Assembly (NCBI GenBank): GCA_027623555.1 | Contig: JAQBSZ010000003.1 | Location: forward strand, 1-64,000 | Length of the DNA: 64,000 nucleotides | Reading direction: 5' to 3' | Origin: Pseudomonadota bacterium | GTDB lineage: Bacteria; Pseudomonadota; Gammaproteobacteria; Pseudomonadales; Pseudohongiellaceae | Shown: in pieces, positions 17,373 through 26,793 of the stretch | How positions within the stretch are numbered: the stretch's first letter is position 1 | How the letters are laid out: each line of letters opens with the position of its first letter | Program-made: the position numbers and the translations under genes | Notes under the pieces: generated by a model | Seen by the model: only the letters and a program-made list of their open reading frames with translations | The model's database searches: none | What the model was told of the DNA's origin: nothing

Positions 17373-18800
17373 CTAACGCCACCAATGCTCGATGGAATTA
17401 GCATAATACATAAGCAAGGCCCGCTGCTGCGGATTTATGCAGTAAGCGTTCCCGTCCTCTATCAACAAGCCTCGCTCGATCAGCAGGTCCAGGCTATTTG
17501 CCCAGGTCCTGTGCCGTGGTTTTTCAGCAACTTTCATCGCGGCACCGCGTTCGATCATGACATCGATCAGTTCATCGCACTCGCGAATAATATCCAGGGA
17601 GGACATGACCAGTGGTTCTTCTGCGGCTGCTTTGCCATCACGCACCATCACCGCCGCTATAACCGGTACTGGCAGGATTGGCATTACGTGGCGCAGGGCA
17701 TCCATCAGATACTCCGCCAATACCCGCACTTCAGGAATACGCTGCTCTTTTGCCAGGTGCTTAAAATCCAGATTGTGCAACTGGCAATAATCCCGCATGG
17801 AAACCGGCAAGCCGAAATTTACACTGGCATAGCCATAGCGTTGCCAGCGCGTTCTCGAGCTGACCATCAGATTTTGGCGCAGGAAGCGCCAGAAGTTCCT
17901 GAAATGCAGCGCTTTGCCACCGCGTTTATCTTTGTTGTCCCAGCCCAACAGGTTCTGATCTTCCAGCACATGGTCGTAGTTTATGCCCACCGGGATGAAT
18001 ACCACGTTGCGGTCTGACTGCCAGTCATACTGCCGCAACATGTAATCGAGAAATCCCAGTTTCGGCTCCCCCAGGGAGCCATCGCGACTGAGACCGCCTT
18101 CCAGGAATACGGCCTGACACACACCACTCTGGGTTGCCATGTACACGTAGCGTTCCAGTACCTTTCTATACAGAGGATTTTTCGAATCACGCCGAACGAA
18201 GAACGCACCGAGCATTCGAATCAGGGATTCCAGTGGAAATACTCGCGCCCACTCACCCACTGCATAGGACAGAGTAACTTGTTCCGCCGCCAGGTAGCTG
18301 ATCAACACGTAGTCCATGTTGCTGCGATGATTCATGACGAAGACGACTGTTGCTTCCGGATCGACCTTGCGTAATTCATGACCATCGGCGGCGGCGACTC
18401 GCACCCGATAAATAAATCGCGAGACTTTCTTGGCGAACCAATACGCCACCCGAAAGTACACGTAAGCATTGAACGACGGAACAATTTCCCGCGCGTAGCT
18501 CTTTACCCGCTGCTGCAATACATCACGTGGCACGTTCTCTTGCTGAGCCAGTTGTTCGATCAGGGCGATGATTTCCTGGTCGAACATCAACTGGTCGATC
18601 AACACCTGGCGCTTGGTCCGCTGCAAAGGTTTGACCTTGATCTGCAGGCTGGCATTAAGTTTGTCGACAGCCGTATTGAGGCGACGTCGCAGATACCAGC
18701 GTACGCTGGGAAACAGCACACTCATCACGGCAGCATAAGTTGCCACCGCCAGCAGCAGGAGAAACACCCAGGTTGGAATAGAGATATAGGATTCAAACAC
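17373..18800 (-). CDS. Glycerol-3-phosphate acyltransferase-like protein (PlsB/PlsC superfamily)
   Basis: A 475-residue membrane-anchored acyltransferase. One N-terminal membrane helix (about residues 8-32) is followed by the four acyltransferase blocks: block I FVMNHRSNMDYV (HX4D), block II GAFFVRRD, block III VFLEGGLSRDG and block IV FIPVGINYD. The order and the EGGLSR motif match PlsB-type glycerol-3-phosphate acyltransferases, but the protein is far shorter than the roughly 800 residues of E. coli PlsB. It may be a second acyltransferase with another acceptor. The cyclase gene begins 49 bases downstream of its stop. Confidence 0.88.
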   Translation of the reverse strand: MFESYISIPTWVFLLLLAVATYAAVMSVLFPSVRWYLRRRLNTAVDKLNASLQIKVKPLQRTKRQVLIDQLMFDQEIIALIEQLAQQENVPRDVLQQRVKSYAREIVPSFNAYVYFRVAYWFAKKVSRFIYRVRVAAADGHELRKVDPEATVVFVMNHRSNMDYVLISYLAAEQVTLSYAVGEWARVFPLESLIRMLGAFFVRRDSKNPLYRKVLERYVYMATQSGVCQAVFLEGGLSRDGSLGEPKLGFLDYMLRQYDWQSDRNVVFIPVGINYDHVLEDQNLLGWDNKDKRGGKALHFRNFWRFLRQNLMVSSRTRWQRYGYASVNFGLPVSMRDYCQLHNLDFKHLAKEQRIPEVRVLAEYLMDALRHVMPILPVPVIAAVMVRDGKAAAEEPLVMSSLDIIRECDELIDVMIERGAAMKVAEKPRHRTWANSLDLLIERGLLIEDGNAYCINPQQRALLMYYANSIEHWWR

Positions 18801-18913
18801 GGCTAAGGCTAGCTCGCTCGACAGGGCTGCTCGAATTTAGTGGCACGGATTGCTTGAAATTTGACAGGTTTCCGATACCATTTTGAAGTCGTTTCTACCA
18901 GCTGGAGCCTGAC

Positions 18914-19291
18914 ATGAAGTGTCCAAAGTGTAAAGGAGACTTGGAGACCAAACACCACGAGAACCTGCGGGTAGAGCGGTGTTCCCGCTGTTATGGTTTG
19001 CTGGTGGAAGAGGTGATGCTGACTGAGATGCAGGCATCCTGGATGTCCGAGACGTTCCTGGATGTTGGCGCTGCATCACTCGGCAAGAAGTACGACAATT
19101 TTGATGACATAGAATGCCCGCTATGCGAAGTAAAGATGGACAAGATAGTCGATCCCGGTCAGACCCATATCTGGTTGGAGTCGTGTCCGAAATGTTCGCG
19201 CGTCTTTCTGGATGCCGGCGAATTTACCGACCTCAAGCACGAGACTTTCTCCGACAAAATAAAGGACCTATTGAAAGGCAAGCGTAGGTAG
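18914..19291 (+). CDS. zf-TFIIB (transcription factor zinc-ribbon-like) protein
   Basis: A 125-residue soluble protein with two zinc-ribbon-like modules. The first has CPKC (residues 3-6) and CSRC (about 23-26), the second CPLC and CPKC. Each is followed by the family pattern of a conserved acidic/aromatic stretch (here FLDAGEFTDL). The C-terminal tail DKIKDLLKGKRR is basic. Proteins of this family are widespread small bacterial proteins with no defined function; nucleic acid binding is possible but unproven. Transcribed divergently from the acyltransferase gene. Confidence 0.85.
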   Translation: MKCPKCKGDLETKHHENLRVERCSRCYGLLVEEVMLTEMQASWMSETFLDVGAASLGKKYDNFDDIECPLCEVKMDKIVDPGQTHIWLESCPKCSRVFLDAGEFTDLKHETFSDKIKDLLKGKRR

Positions 19292-19348
19292 TCCAGGCAG
19301 CATCCAACGAGTGTTAGCGTGCCGTTTACAACAAATTAGTGATCGAGC

Positions 19349-19864
19349 TCAATTCGATTCTTCAGCTCCTGCAATCTCCTCATCGCTTTGCAGTTGCTGA
19401 ATATCACTTCTCACAAGTAGCACAAAATTATTAACACCGATAAACAGTTGCCAGAAAATTCCGATTAGAAATATTTTATTTGCCTGCAACACCCCAATAG
19501 CAGACAGAAGCAATGCGGCTATGACCAACAGCCCTCCGACGTAAAGAGCCTTGTGGATTGATGCCACCTGCAATCCAGCGAATTGACCTTTGAACCAGAA
19601 GAGATTTATTGTGATTATCGATCCCAGAACTCCCGTCGCAATCTGCCAGACGACATTTTCAGACTCAATAAACAGAGACAACAAGTAGGGTACGAAGCTC
19701 ATCAGACAGGCAGAAACGGTTGACCTTACCAGCACACCGAATTGCGTCAGCGTGCGTTTGGTCCAGGTAATATTGCCCATCTTGAAGGCGGCGACGATGC
19801 CGGTGAATCCGGTGAGCGTTATCGCTACTTCAGCAACGGTTCTCAGAAATTCCTGATGTTCCAC
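19349..19864 (-). CDS. Small membrane protein with AEVAxxxxGFTGI N-terminus, GTG start
   Basis: About 171 residues with four to five membrane segments (for example VLGSIITINLFWF and ALYVGGLLVIAALLLSAIGV) and an acidic tail. I chose GTG 19864 because GGAG precedes it and the family-like start EHQEFLRTVAEVAITLTGFTG begins there; the longer frame reads into the PQQ dehydrogenase gene. The same pattern (LAEIALGIAGFSAI) begins the gene at 46267, so this is a small recurrent family. The function is unknown. It is the last gene of the minus-strand cluster, 7 bases after the PQQ dehydrogenase. Confidence 0.65.
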   Translation of the reverse strand: MEHQEFLRTVAEVAITLTGFTGIVAAFKMGNITWTKRTLTQFGVLVRSTVSACLMSFVPYLLSLFIESENVVWQIATGVLGSIITINLFWFKGQFAGLQVASIHKALYVGGLLVIAALLLSAIGVLQANKIFLIGIFWQLFIGVNNFVLLVRSDIQQLQSDEEIAGAEESN

Positions 19865-19871
19865 GAGTACT

Positions 19872-21479
19872 TCACTCCAACCCGAATACGAACAGGGTTC
19901 TACCCCCGATGATGGCGACGCGCTGCTGATCATCCACGGCGAAGCCCATGGGATTGGTACGAATATGCGCACCAGTGTTGAAATTCCATACCGGGTTGCC
20001 AGTGGCAGCATCGAGCGCGAAGAAAATCCCTTCATTGCTTGAGCCGAACACCACGCCGCCAGCGGTAGCCATTACTCCCGACCAGGGCGGAGTCTGCAGT
20101 TCAAACTCCCATTGTTGCCGGCCAGTCATGACATCGAGAGCAACGATGGCGCCGGTGGCATTGTCGCCGTCCAGCACCTGTTCGCCACCACCGAGAAATG
20201 GTGTACCCGGCACGTACTCGGCATCAGCCTTGTAGTACACCGCACCCATGCGTCGGTTCGGAACGAAGAACTGCCCGGTGTTGCGATTGTAAGACGGCGA
20301 GAACCAGTTCGTTGCTCCCTGCAGGCTGGGCCACACCAGGTTACCCTCGCGCGTCGGTTCGGTGTTAGGTAAGACGATGGGTCTGCCATTGGCATCGATG
20401 CCCTCGGCCCAGGTCTGGTAGGAATAGGGTTCGCCAAGCAGATATTCACCGGATTCACGATCGAGTAAATAATAGAAGGCATTGCGATTTGCCAGCGCCA
20501 GTAACTTGCGCTCGCGTCCGTTGAACATACCATCGACCAGCACTGGAATCTGGTTGGCATCCCAGTCGTGGGTGTCGTGGGGCGTGTATTGAAAGTACCA
20601 CTTCATCGCGCCGGTATCGGGGTCCAGCGCCAGCACCGCGCAGGTAAACAAATTGTCTCCGGGTCGCAGATCACCGTTCCAGTCTGGCGCCGGATTCCCG
20701 GTGGTCCAGTAAAGTGTATTCAACTGAGGGTCGAAGGACCCGGTTAGCCAGGTCGAGCCACCGCCAGTCTGCCAGGCATCACCCTGCCAGGTATCACTAC
20801 CGGGTTCGCCCGGTGCTGGCACCGTGTAGGTACGCCAGAGGAGTTCACCACTGGTCGAATCGTAAGCGTCGATGAATCCACGTACGCCGGCTTCGGCACC
20901 ACTAACACCGACGATTATCTTGCCGTCCAGCGCCAATGGCGCCAGTGTCAAAGAGAAGCCAACCGCATTGTCTGCAACCTGGGTCTCCCAGCGTACCGCA
21001 CCAGTACCGGCATCCAGTGCAAATAACCTGGCATCCAGCGTCGCCACGAATACGGAATCATCCAACAGGGCAACGCCGCGATTTATCCGCGGAAAGCCAA
21101 TATTGAGAACCTCATCGGCAATGTCCGGACGCCAATGCCACAGCAGGTTACCAGTGCGGGTATCCAGTGCAGTGACGCTGCTCGGGGACTCGGTGAGATA
21201 CATGATCTCACCGGCAACCAGCGGGGTAGTCTCCTGCAGGCCCGCGCCGCTTAGTCCAGTAGCCTGCATCTGATAGGCCCAGATGACATTCATCTCGCTG
21301 ACATTCTGGGGTGTGATCTGCGCAAGGGCAGAGAAGCGTTCGGAACGGTAACCACCGGAGTAGGACAACCAGTCGGCCCCGTTTGCCTCATCTTCGAGTA
21401 ATTGATCATAAGGGGTTGCCGCAAAGCCAGTGCTAGTGCAGAGAAACAGCAGCGCGCCTGTGAATGCATAACGACTCAT
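19872..21479 (-). CDS. PQQ-dependent dehydrogenase-like beta-propeller protein, no vicinal disulfide
   Basis: A 535-residue secreted protein with signal peptide (ending GFAA). The propeller of the methanol/ethanol dehydrogenase type is visible: repeated W-docking segments such as ALDTRTGNLLWHW, ALDAGTGAVRWE and ALDAATGNPVWNF. Catalytic-region residues are in TPHDTHDWDAN. The adjacent Cys-Cys disulfide that contacts PQQ in classic enzymes is absent at its usual position (IGFPRINRG here). It overlaps the upstream cytochrome c stop by 4 bases. The cytochrome gene suggests electrons pass to it. Substrate unknown; loss of the disulfide may mean altered cofactor handling. Confidence 0.85.
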   Translation of the reverse strand: MSRYAFTGALLFLCTSTGFAATPYDQLLEDEANGADWLSYSGGYRSERFSALAQITPQNVSEMNVIWAYQMQATGLSGAGLQETTPLVAGEIMYLTESPSSVTALDTRTGNLLWHWRPDIADEVLNIGFPRINRGVALLDDSVFVATLDARLFALDAGTGAVRWETQVADNAVGFSLTLAPLALDGKIIVGVSGAEAGVRGFIDAYDSTSGELLWRTYTVPAPGEPGSDTWQGDAWQTGGGSTWLTGSFDPQLNTLYWTTGNPAPDWNGDLRPGDNLFTCAVLALDPDTGAMKWYFQYTPHDTHDWDANQIPVLVDGMFNGRERKLLALANRNAFYYLLDRESGEYLLGEPYSYQTWAEGIDANGRPIVLPNTEPTREGNLVWPSLQGATNWFSPSYNRNTGQFFVPNRRMGAVYYKADAEYVPGTPFLGGGEQVLDGDNATGAIVALDVMTGRQQWEFELQTPPWSGVMATAGGVVFGSSNEGIFFALDAATGNPVWNFNTGAHIRTNPMGFAVDDQQRVAIIGGRTLFVFGLE

Positions 21480-22309
21480 CGGGCATCTCCCTTCAGGCTC
21501 ATCAGATAAGACACCACGTCGTCGAGCTCGGTGTCTTCCAGTATCACGCCATAGCCCGGCATCAGGCTATGACCAAAATCTCGCTCGTAGCTGCTTAGCG
21601 CGGATTTTTCGAAGGAATAAATCCTGCCATTGAGGTCGCGCATCTGCACCGAAAACTCGTCTTCGTAGATGCGCATCCCTTCGAAGCTGCCATATTCTGA
21701 GACTGCACGCACAGTCAGAAAGGAATTGATGGTGCCGCGCGACTGCGTCGTTAGCTTCGGTTGATCAGCATCGGGATTCGTTATCGATTGCCGAAGATAG
21801 TCCGCATTACGGCGCAGCCCTACTTCGCTGAGCTCCGGCCCTACTCCCTTACCCTTTCCGTTTAAAATGTGACAGCTGGCACAGTTGCCCTTGCTCTCGT
21901 AGACTGCCCTGCCGATAACAGGATCGCCTGGCATCGCTTCGTCCGCCAGCCTGCCTAAAGACCTGACATAGCCGGCTATCTTCCACAGATCGCGGGGGCG
22001 TGGGGCCCAGGTAGCAGGCATGCCAGTACCTGGAATGCCCTGGCTGATAACGGCATATAGCGCCTGATCGTCCGGCGCATGGGTAAGACGCGGCCTGCTG
22101 AGCGCCGGCCCTTCGCCGCCCCCGCCCTGCATGCCATGACAGCGGGCACAGTGCACCTGAAACAGACCCTGCCCCTGGGAAAGATCAATCTCGGTCATCG
22201 CCAGTATGGGAGACTCAAATGTCTCGATGTTTTGTGCCTGCAATACTGATGACATAGCAAGCGCTGTGAGTAAGCAGCAAACTTTGAGAATTAGACGGCT
22301 ATGGTGCAT
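21476..22309 (-). CDS. Diheme cytochrome c, secreted
   Basis: A 277-residue protein with signal peptide (ending SVLQAQ). Two heme c motifs are CARCH (near residue 54) and CASCH (near residue 146), with candidate Met ligands GMPATW and downstream. The length and domain order match cytochromes that accept electrons from PQQ alcohol dehydrogenases. It lies between two PQQ-type dehydrogenase genes, 39 bases after one and overlapping the other by four, so it probably serves one or both. Confidence 0.9.
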   Translation of the reverse strand: MHHSRLILKVCCLLTALAMSSVLQAQNIETFESPILAMTEIDLSQGQGLFQVHCARCHGMQGGGGEGPALSRPRLTHAPDDQALYAVISQGIPGTGMPATWAPRPRDLWKIAGYVRSLGRLADEAMPGDPVIGRAVYESKGNCASCHILNGKGKGVGPELSEVGLRRNADYLRQSITNPDADQPKLTTQSRGTINSFLTVRAVSEYGSFEGMRIYEDEFSVQMRDLNGRIYSFEKSALSSYERDFGHSLMPGYGVILEDTELDDVVSYLMSLKGDAR

Positions 22310-22348
22310 ATCACCTCCGGACCGATTACAACGACGATGCCACTGTTG

Positions 22349-24181
22349 TTACTGCCCCAACTTGAAAACGAACAAATGTCCACCTTCGGGGATCTGCGTG
22401 TCACCCCCGACCGCGCCGGCAATACCGGCGAAATTTCCCGAGGCGATGGCGACATAGGTTTCACCATCAATCTGGTAGGCCACCGGCTGGCTCCTGATGC
22501 CACCACCGATTCTGAAGCGCCATAGCATCTCGCCGGTTGCCGCATCCAGTGCCAGCGCGTGGCCATCCTGGCTACCGGTGAAGACCAGGCCTCCGGCTGT
22601 GCTGAGCACGCCGGCCATGATGGGCTCGGGGTCGCGGTAGCGCCAGCGCACTTCGCCACTCTGGTAATCGATCGCCGAGATATGACCATAGGCGCTGCCA
22701 TCGAGTGCATCCACCGGAATGAAGGTCCCGCCAGTAAACTGATTGCCTTCGACATGAATGCTGATGCCCTTCTCCATCTGATTGCAGCTTTCGATTACCG
22801 GTATAAAGGCCAGGCCCAGATCGGGATTCAGCGCCCCGGATACCGATCCATTCATGCCCCCTCCGGCTCCCGGACAGATACGCACGATGGGCTCTTCAGA
22901 AGGCACCATGGTGGGATTAACCACCGGCCGGCCATCGGGCTCCATACTACTGGCCCAGTTGAGCTGCTCGACATAGGCAGTGGCCTGTAAGAACTCACCA
23001 GTTTCACGATTCAGTGCATAGAAGAATCCATTGCGGTTCGCCTGCACCACAGCATTGATCGTCTCGCCATCCCGTTGGTAGTCCACCAGGAACAGATGGG
23101 TATTGCCGTCGTAATCCCAGACATCGTGAGGAGTGAACTGGAAATACCATTTCATCTCGCCCGTATCGGGATCGATGGCCAGCACGCTGTCTGAATAAAG
23201 ATTATCCCCGAGTCGCGCATCACCATTCCAGTCCGGTGCCGGGTTGCCGGTGGTCCAGTACAGGGTATCCAGTTCAGGATCGTAGGCACCGATAGTCCAG
23301 GCTGGTGCGCCCCCGGTTTCGTACGACGTACCCGACCAGGTCTCCACACCTGGCTCGCCAGCGGCAGGCACAGTGTAATGCCGCCAGGCCCGTTCACCGG
23401 TGTCCACGTTGTAGGCATCGAAGAATCCGCGCACGCCGAACTCGCCACCTCCGACACCGATAATCGCCAGGTTCTTCACGATCAATGGCGCCGAGGTTGC
23501 ACTTAGCCCGCGGCGGTAATCATCGATGGTTGTGTTCCATAACAACTCACCGGACTTGCGATCGAAAGCCAGCAGCCGGGCATCCAGGGTCGCCATTAAT
23601 ATCTTGTCGCCACTGATCGCCGCGCCCCGGTTGGCGGGCCCACAGCAGATACGCAGGTCTGGTGGTTGTGGATGATCGTAGCGCCAGTAGAGTTCACCGG
23701 TTCTGGCATTGAGTGCAAACAAGCGGTTATAGGAGGATGTGACATACATGATTCCGTCATAGATGATCGGCGACACGGCGAACTGGCCTACGGTCCCGGT
23801 CGGGAAAGCCCAGGCCACTTCAATAGTGTCTATGTTCGCAGGCGAGAGTTCAGTGATCGGGCTATGCCGATAGTTACGATACCCGCCACCGTATTGCAGC
23901 CACTGATTGGCAGCATGATCGTTGGCTTCCAGAAGAGCACTTGTAACCGCCGTCAATCCGTCGCCGATTGGGTCGCTGTTTAGCCAGTGAGTTGGTAACT
24001 CGGCAAATAACTCGGCAGGTTCTTCAACAGGAGCGGCAGGCCGTGCGGGCTGCGCCGTTTGTTCAGCAACCGCAGGCGCAGATTCCTGCTCCGCACCGCA
24101 TGCGGCAAGAATGCAAGCGAGCAGCACTAGCGCAAAGCAGCGAAACGGCTTGCTGGTACTTTGAGATTGAAGTGAATTCAT
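22349..24181 (-). CDS. PQQ-dependent alcohol dehydrogenase-like lipoprotein
   Basis: A 610-residue protein with a lipoprotein signal (LAACGA, Cys about residue 28). Propeller repeats are clear (ALNARTGELYWRY, AFDRKSGELLWN, AIDPDTGEMKWYF). The vicinal disulfide pair Cys-Cys is present in PDLRICCGPANRG, the PQQ-contacting feature of methanol/ethanol dehydrogenases, and the active-site region TPHDVWDYDGN carries the catalytic Asp. I chose ATG 24181, preceded by AAGGA, because the lipoprotein signal starts there. It heads the dehydrogenase sub-cluster, followed by the diheme cytochrome c. Confidence 0.88.
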   Translation of the reverse strand: MNSLQSQSTSKPFRCFALVLLACILAACGAEQESAPAVAEQTAQPARPAAPVEEPAELFAELPTHWLNSDPIGDGLTAVTSALLEANDHAANQWLQYGGGYRNYRHSPITELSPANIDTIEVAWAFPTGTVGQFAVSPIIYDGIMYVTSSYNRLFALNARTGELYWRYDHPQPPDLRICCGPANRGAAISGDKILMATLDARLLAFDRKSGELLWNTTIDDYRRGLSATSAPLIVKNLAIIGVGGGEFGVRGFFDAYNVDTGERAWRHYTVPAAGEPGVETWSGTSYETGGAPAWTIGAYDPELDTLYWTTGNPAPDWNGDARLGDNLYSDSVLAIDPDTGEMKWYFQFTPHDVWDYDGNTHLFLVDYQRDGETINAVVQANRNGFFYALNRETGEFLQATAYVEQLNWASSMEPDGRPVVNPTMVPSEEPIVRICPGAGGGMNGSVSGALNPDLGLAFIPVIESCNQMEKGISIHVEGNQFTGGTFIPVDALDGSAYGHISAIDYQSGEVRWRYRDPEPIMAGVLSTAGGLVFTGSQDGHALALDAATGEMLWRFRIGGGIRSQPVAYQIDGETYVAIASGNFAGIAGAVGGDTQIPEGGHLFVFKLGQ

Positions 24182-24354
24182 GGCGTGGTCCTTCCTCGTT
24201 GTGTGGGAACCACAATCTGGATGATAGATAAACCTCATCCGGCCCCGGTTTAATTTCAGTTTCTTTAATTAACCAATTCTGCGCTGCCTGCTTCCTGGAT
24301 TGAATCTGCAGCAACGGTTTTACTGTCCTGGGCAATCATTCTTTTTATCTCTTC

Positions 24355-24783
24355 TTAAAAGGGAGCTTCGAATTCCATTCCGTAATTTTTCCAGAACCAC
24401 TGTCCGCCCGGCGACCTGAGCAATCTCATAATTACTTCGGTTTGCGCTTCCCAGGGTCCTAAAGAAAGATCGGTGATTTTGGACTGGGCAAAGTTGTTTG
24501 ATTGAGACATAAGGAGGTTATGTACCAGTAATCTGAATCGCAGCCGCTCCACATCATCGAGGCTGTCCGGGTCAGCGCTTGCTCTCAGGAAAATCTCTGC
24601 GAGCTGCTCGTTTTCATACATCGATTGCCTGGCGGCATTGGCATTACTAACGCTGGAATCGTTGGCGGCGGCCTGAACAGCTCTGGTGTTCTGGCGAATC
24701 TGGATCGCCAGGTAAGCCAGCGTGAGAAACACAGCCAAAGCGCCGACTATTTCCCCAATAGCACCGATTGCATCCCAGTTCAT
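24355..24783 (-). CDS. MNW[DE]AI-family small membrane protein (paralogue A)
   Basis: A 142-residue protein beginning MNWDAIGAIGEIVGALAVF, one membrane helix (residues 10-30), followed by QIRQNTRAVQ and a helical soluble part ending in aromatic residues (WFWKNYG). One of four paralogues in the minus-strand cluster. The N-terminus is nearly identical among them; the soluble part differs, as if the helix is an anchor for variable cytosolic domains. I recognise the pattern from hypothetical proteins of marine gammaproteobacteria but no function is known to me. The PQQ dehydrogenase gene starts 173 bases downstream. Confidence 0.75.
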   Translation of the reverse strand: MNWDAIGAIGEIVGALAVFLTLAYLAIQIRQNTRAVQAAANDSSVSNANAARQSMYENEQLAEIFLRASADPDSLDDVERLRFRLLVHNLLMSQSNNFAQSKITDLSLGPWEAQTEVIMRLLRSPGGQWFWKNYGMEFEAPF

Positions 24784-24807
24784 TATTCTTGTTCTCTGGA
24801 AAAGAGT

Positions 24808-25212
24808 TTACTCACCTGCTGCCGCGAATGCGGCCCGCCAGATCCTGGGGCCACTCGCCGTCTGTTTTACGGTAATGATGAAATTATTGGCGAATGATTC
24901 CGCTGCGCCGGCAACAGGTTCGAGTGTGCCACGAGCGACGCCGTAAAGCACTACCGAATCTCCCATTACCTCTGCGCCGGTGTAATCATGCACGAAGTGC
25001 CAGGTGCCGGTTTGTAACAGGCCAGTATAAAACTCGCGAAACGCCTGCATGCCTACTACCAGCGGCGCATCGGCGGCGAGCATGACGATATCCTGGGCAA
25101 AGTTGGCGACGATCTTTTCCAGATCGCCTTCGCTGGCTCGACGTTCGTGATCGGCGATCAGCGCCTTGGCAGCTGCAACGATCTCGGCATCATCGTTCAC
25201 AGGTCTAGCCAT
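24808..25212 (-). CDS. SnoaL-like / DUF4440-type protein (NTF2-like fold)
   Basis: A 134-residue protein with the usual pattern of the NTF2-like superfamily: helix ALIADHERRASEGDLEKIVA, then FAQDIVMLAADAPLVVG, REFYTGLL, and alternating strands to the end (FANNFIITVKQTASGPRIWRA). These small proteins act as isomerases, hydrolases or binding partners; no catalytic residue set is obvious. The ATG overlaps the upstream dehydrogenase-like gene by 8 bases. Confidence 0.78.
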   Translation of the reverse strand: MARPVNDDAEIVAAAKALIADHERRASEGDLEKIVANFAQDIVMLAADAPLVVGMQAFREFYTGLLQTGTWHFVHDYTGAEVMGDSVVLYGVARGTLEPVAGAAESFANNFIITVKQTASGPRIWRAAFAAAGE

Positions 25213-26296
25213 CGTAGCTTATACGATAGATGACATTGGCCATGTCATCGGAGATCAACACCGACCCATCCGGCATGTTCAGCACATCGACAGGTCGTCC
25301 CCAGTTACGCTGGCCCTGCAACCAGCCCTGGACGAACGGAGCACTCTCGGTGATGCCGCTATTGTCTGCATTGACGCGCCCCATCATTACCCGGTAACCG
25401 GATTTCTGGCTGCGATTCCAGGAGCCGTGTTCCGCCCAGAACAGCGTATTGCTATAACTGGCCGGAAAGCTGTCGCCGCGATAGAAGACCATGCCCAGCG
25501 GTGCCACGTGGGCGCCCAGCTTCAGTACCGGTGGTGTGTAGTCTGCAGCGCTCTTACCCCGACCGAACTGGGGATCTGGCAGGTCGCCCTGGTGAATGAA
25601 GGGGAAGCCAAAGTGCTGGCCAACACTGGTGATACGATTGATCTCGCAGGCTGGCGTGTCATCCCCCAGCATGTCCCGGCCATTGTCGGTGAACCAGAGT
25701 TCACCTGTCTGTGGATGCCAGTCGAAGCCCACGGAATTGCGTATGCCACTGGCGATCTTTGTCATGCCACTGCCATCCAGATTCATGGTGTACAGCCCGG
25801 CGAATATCTCATCTTCCTCACAGACGTTACAGGGCGCTCCAACCGGCAGGTACAGCTTATTGTCAGATCCCACTTCCAGAAACTTGAATCCATGATGGCG
25901 TCGATTCGGCAGACTGTCGTTAACGGTCTCAGTTCGCTGCAGGCCCGATAGTTTAGAATCTACATTGGCAATTCTGCTGATACGGTTGATCTCTCCGATG
26001 TACAAGTCACCATCGTGATAGGCCACACCATTGGGTGAATTCAATCGCTCAGCAATTACCATGGTCTGGTCTGCCGCACCGTCGCCGTCAGCATCGGTAA
26101 TAGCCAACACTCTCCCGCGCAGGCTACCAACAAACACGGTGTTGTTAGAACCCAGGGCCAATTGCCGGGGATTTTCGACTTGGGCATAGACTAAGATCGA
26201 GAACCCAGGGGGCAATTGCAGCTGGCTGAGATCGACTTCCTGGGCTACGCAGTTACTGACGAGCAGGCAGCATAAGATCAAAGGGGCATTTTTCAT
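25205..26296 (-). CDS. Soluble PQQ glucose/sorbosone dehydrogenase-like beta-propeller
   Basis: A 363-residue secreted protein (signal ends NCVAQE). The N-terminal LPPGFSILVYAQVENPRQLA and repeats such as LNSPNGVAYHDGDLYIGEINRI are typical of the soluble glucose dehydrogenase / L-sorbosone dehydrogenase family. Further motifs: SVGFDWHPQTGELWFTDNGRD and WAEHGSWNRSQKSGYRV. These enzymes oxidise sugars or aldehydes in the periplasm. ATG 26296 has GGAGAG five bases upstream; the in-frame GTG two codons earlier (26302) is less likely. It overlaps the SnoaL-like gene by 8 bases. Confidence 0.85.
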   Translation of the reverse strand: MKNAPLILCCLLVSNCVAQEVDLSQLQLPPGFSILVYAQVENPRQLALGSNNTVFVGSLRGRVLAITDADGDGAADQTMVIAERLNSPNGVAYHDGDLYIGEINRISRIANVDSKLSGLQRTETVNDSLPNRRHHGFKFLEVGSDNKLYLPVGAPCNVCEEDEIFAGLYTMNLDGSGMTKIASGIRNSVGFDWHPQTGELWFTDNGRDMLGDDTPACEINRITSVGQHFGFPFIHQGDLPDPQFGRGKSAADYTPPVLKLGAHVAPLGMVFYRGDSFPASYSNTLFWAEHGSWNRSQKSGYRVMMGRVNADNSGITESAPFVQGWLQGQRNWGRPVDVLNMPDGSVLISDDMANVIYRISYDG

Positions 26297-26319
26297 AGTC
26301 ACTCTCCGCGCAAGCGTAT

Positions 26320-26784
26320 TTATATTTCCTGGTTCTTAACAGGATTCTCCAGAGCCTTCCTGCAGTTAGCGGAAAACGTCTCTTTATGGGTGGCGTACCA
26401 TTCGCCACCACCGGCGGAAGCTATAAAGCCGTTATAGAAACGGGCTGTGCCCCGGTAAAGCTCTTCTTCATAAGAGCCATGGATATACTGGTAAGTCGTC
26501 GCATCGAATGAGGCAATCAGACGCGTCATCAGCATATCGAAAACAATCTTTTCATGATCCGTCAGGTCGACATGGGATTGCTGTCCCCTGGTGAAGATAA
26601 TACTGTTTTGCGGAATATAGATCGGATCGAAGGCACTGTCATTGGAGGCATTGATCGCCTGTATGGATCCGAGCCGTGCCTGGAAAGTATTCTGATGCAC
26701 CTGGCGGGCGAGATAGACGAGGGTTACCAGCACGGCCAGTGCACCCAAGATCTCACCTACTGCACCAATTGCGTCCCAGTTCAT
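26320..26784 (-). CDS. MNW[DE]AI-family small membrane protein (paralogue B)
   Basis: A 154-residue protein starting MNWDAIGAVGEILGALAVL, one helix, then RQVHQNTFQARLGS and a soluble helical part. Nearly the same first 30 residues as the genes at 24355, 26794 and 30355. No catalytic motif. Seventeen bases separate its stop from the glucose dehydrogenase-like gene; nine bases separate it from the upstream paralogue, so it is the middle of a run of three small genes. Confidence 0.75.
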   Translation of the reverse strand: MNWDAIGAVGEILGALAVLVTLVYLARQVHQNTFQARLGSIQAINASNDSAFDPIYIPQNSIIFTRGQQSHVDLTDHEKIVFDMLMTRLIASFDATTYQYIHGSYEEELYRGTARFYNGFIASAGGGEWYATHKETFSANCRKALENPVKNQEI

Positions 26785-26793
26785 AGCAGTTCT

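Noticed and set aside
24239..24354. Possible regulatory hairpin between the PQQ dehydrogenase and MNW[DE]AI gene
   Set aside because: No convincing inverted repeat or consensus found by eye.
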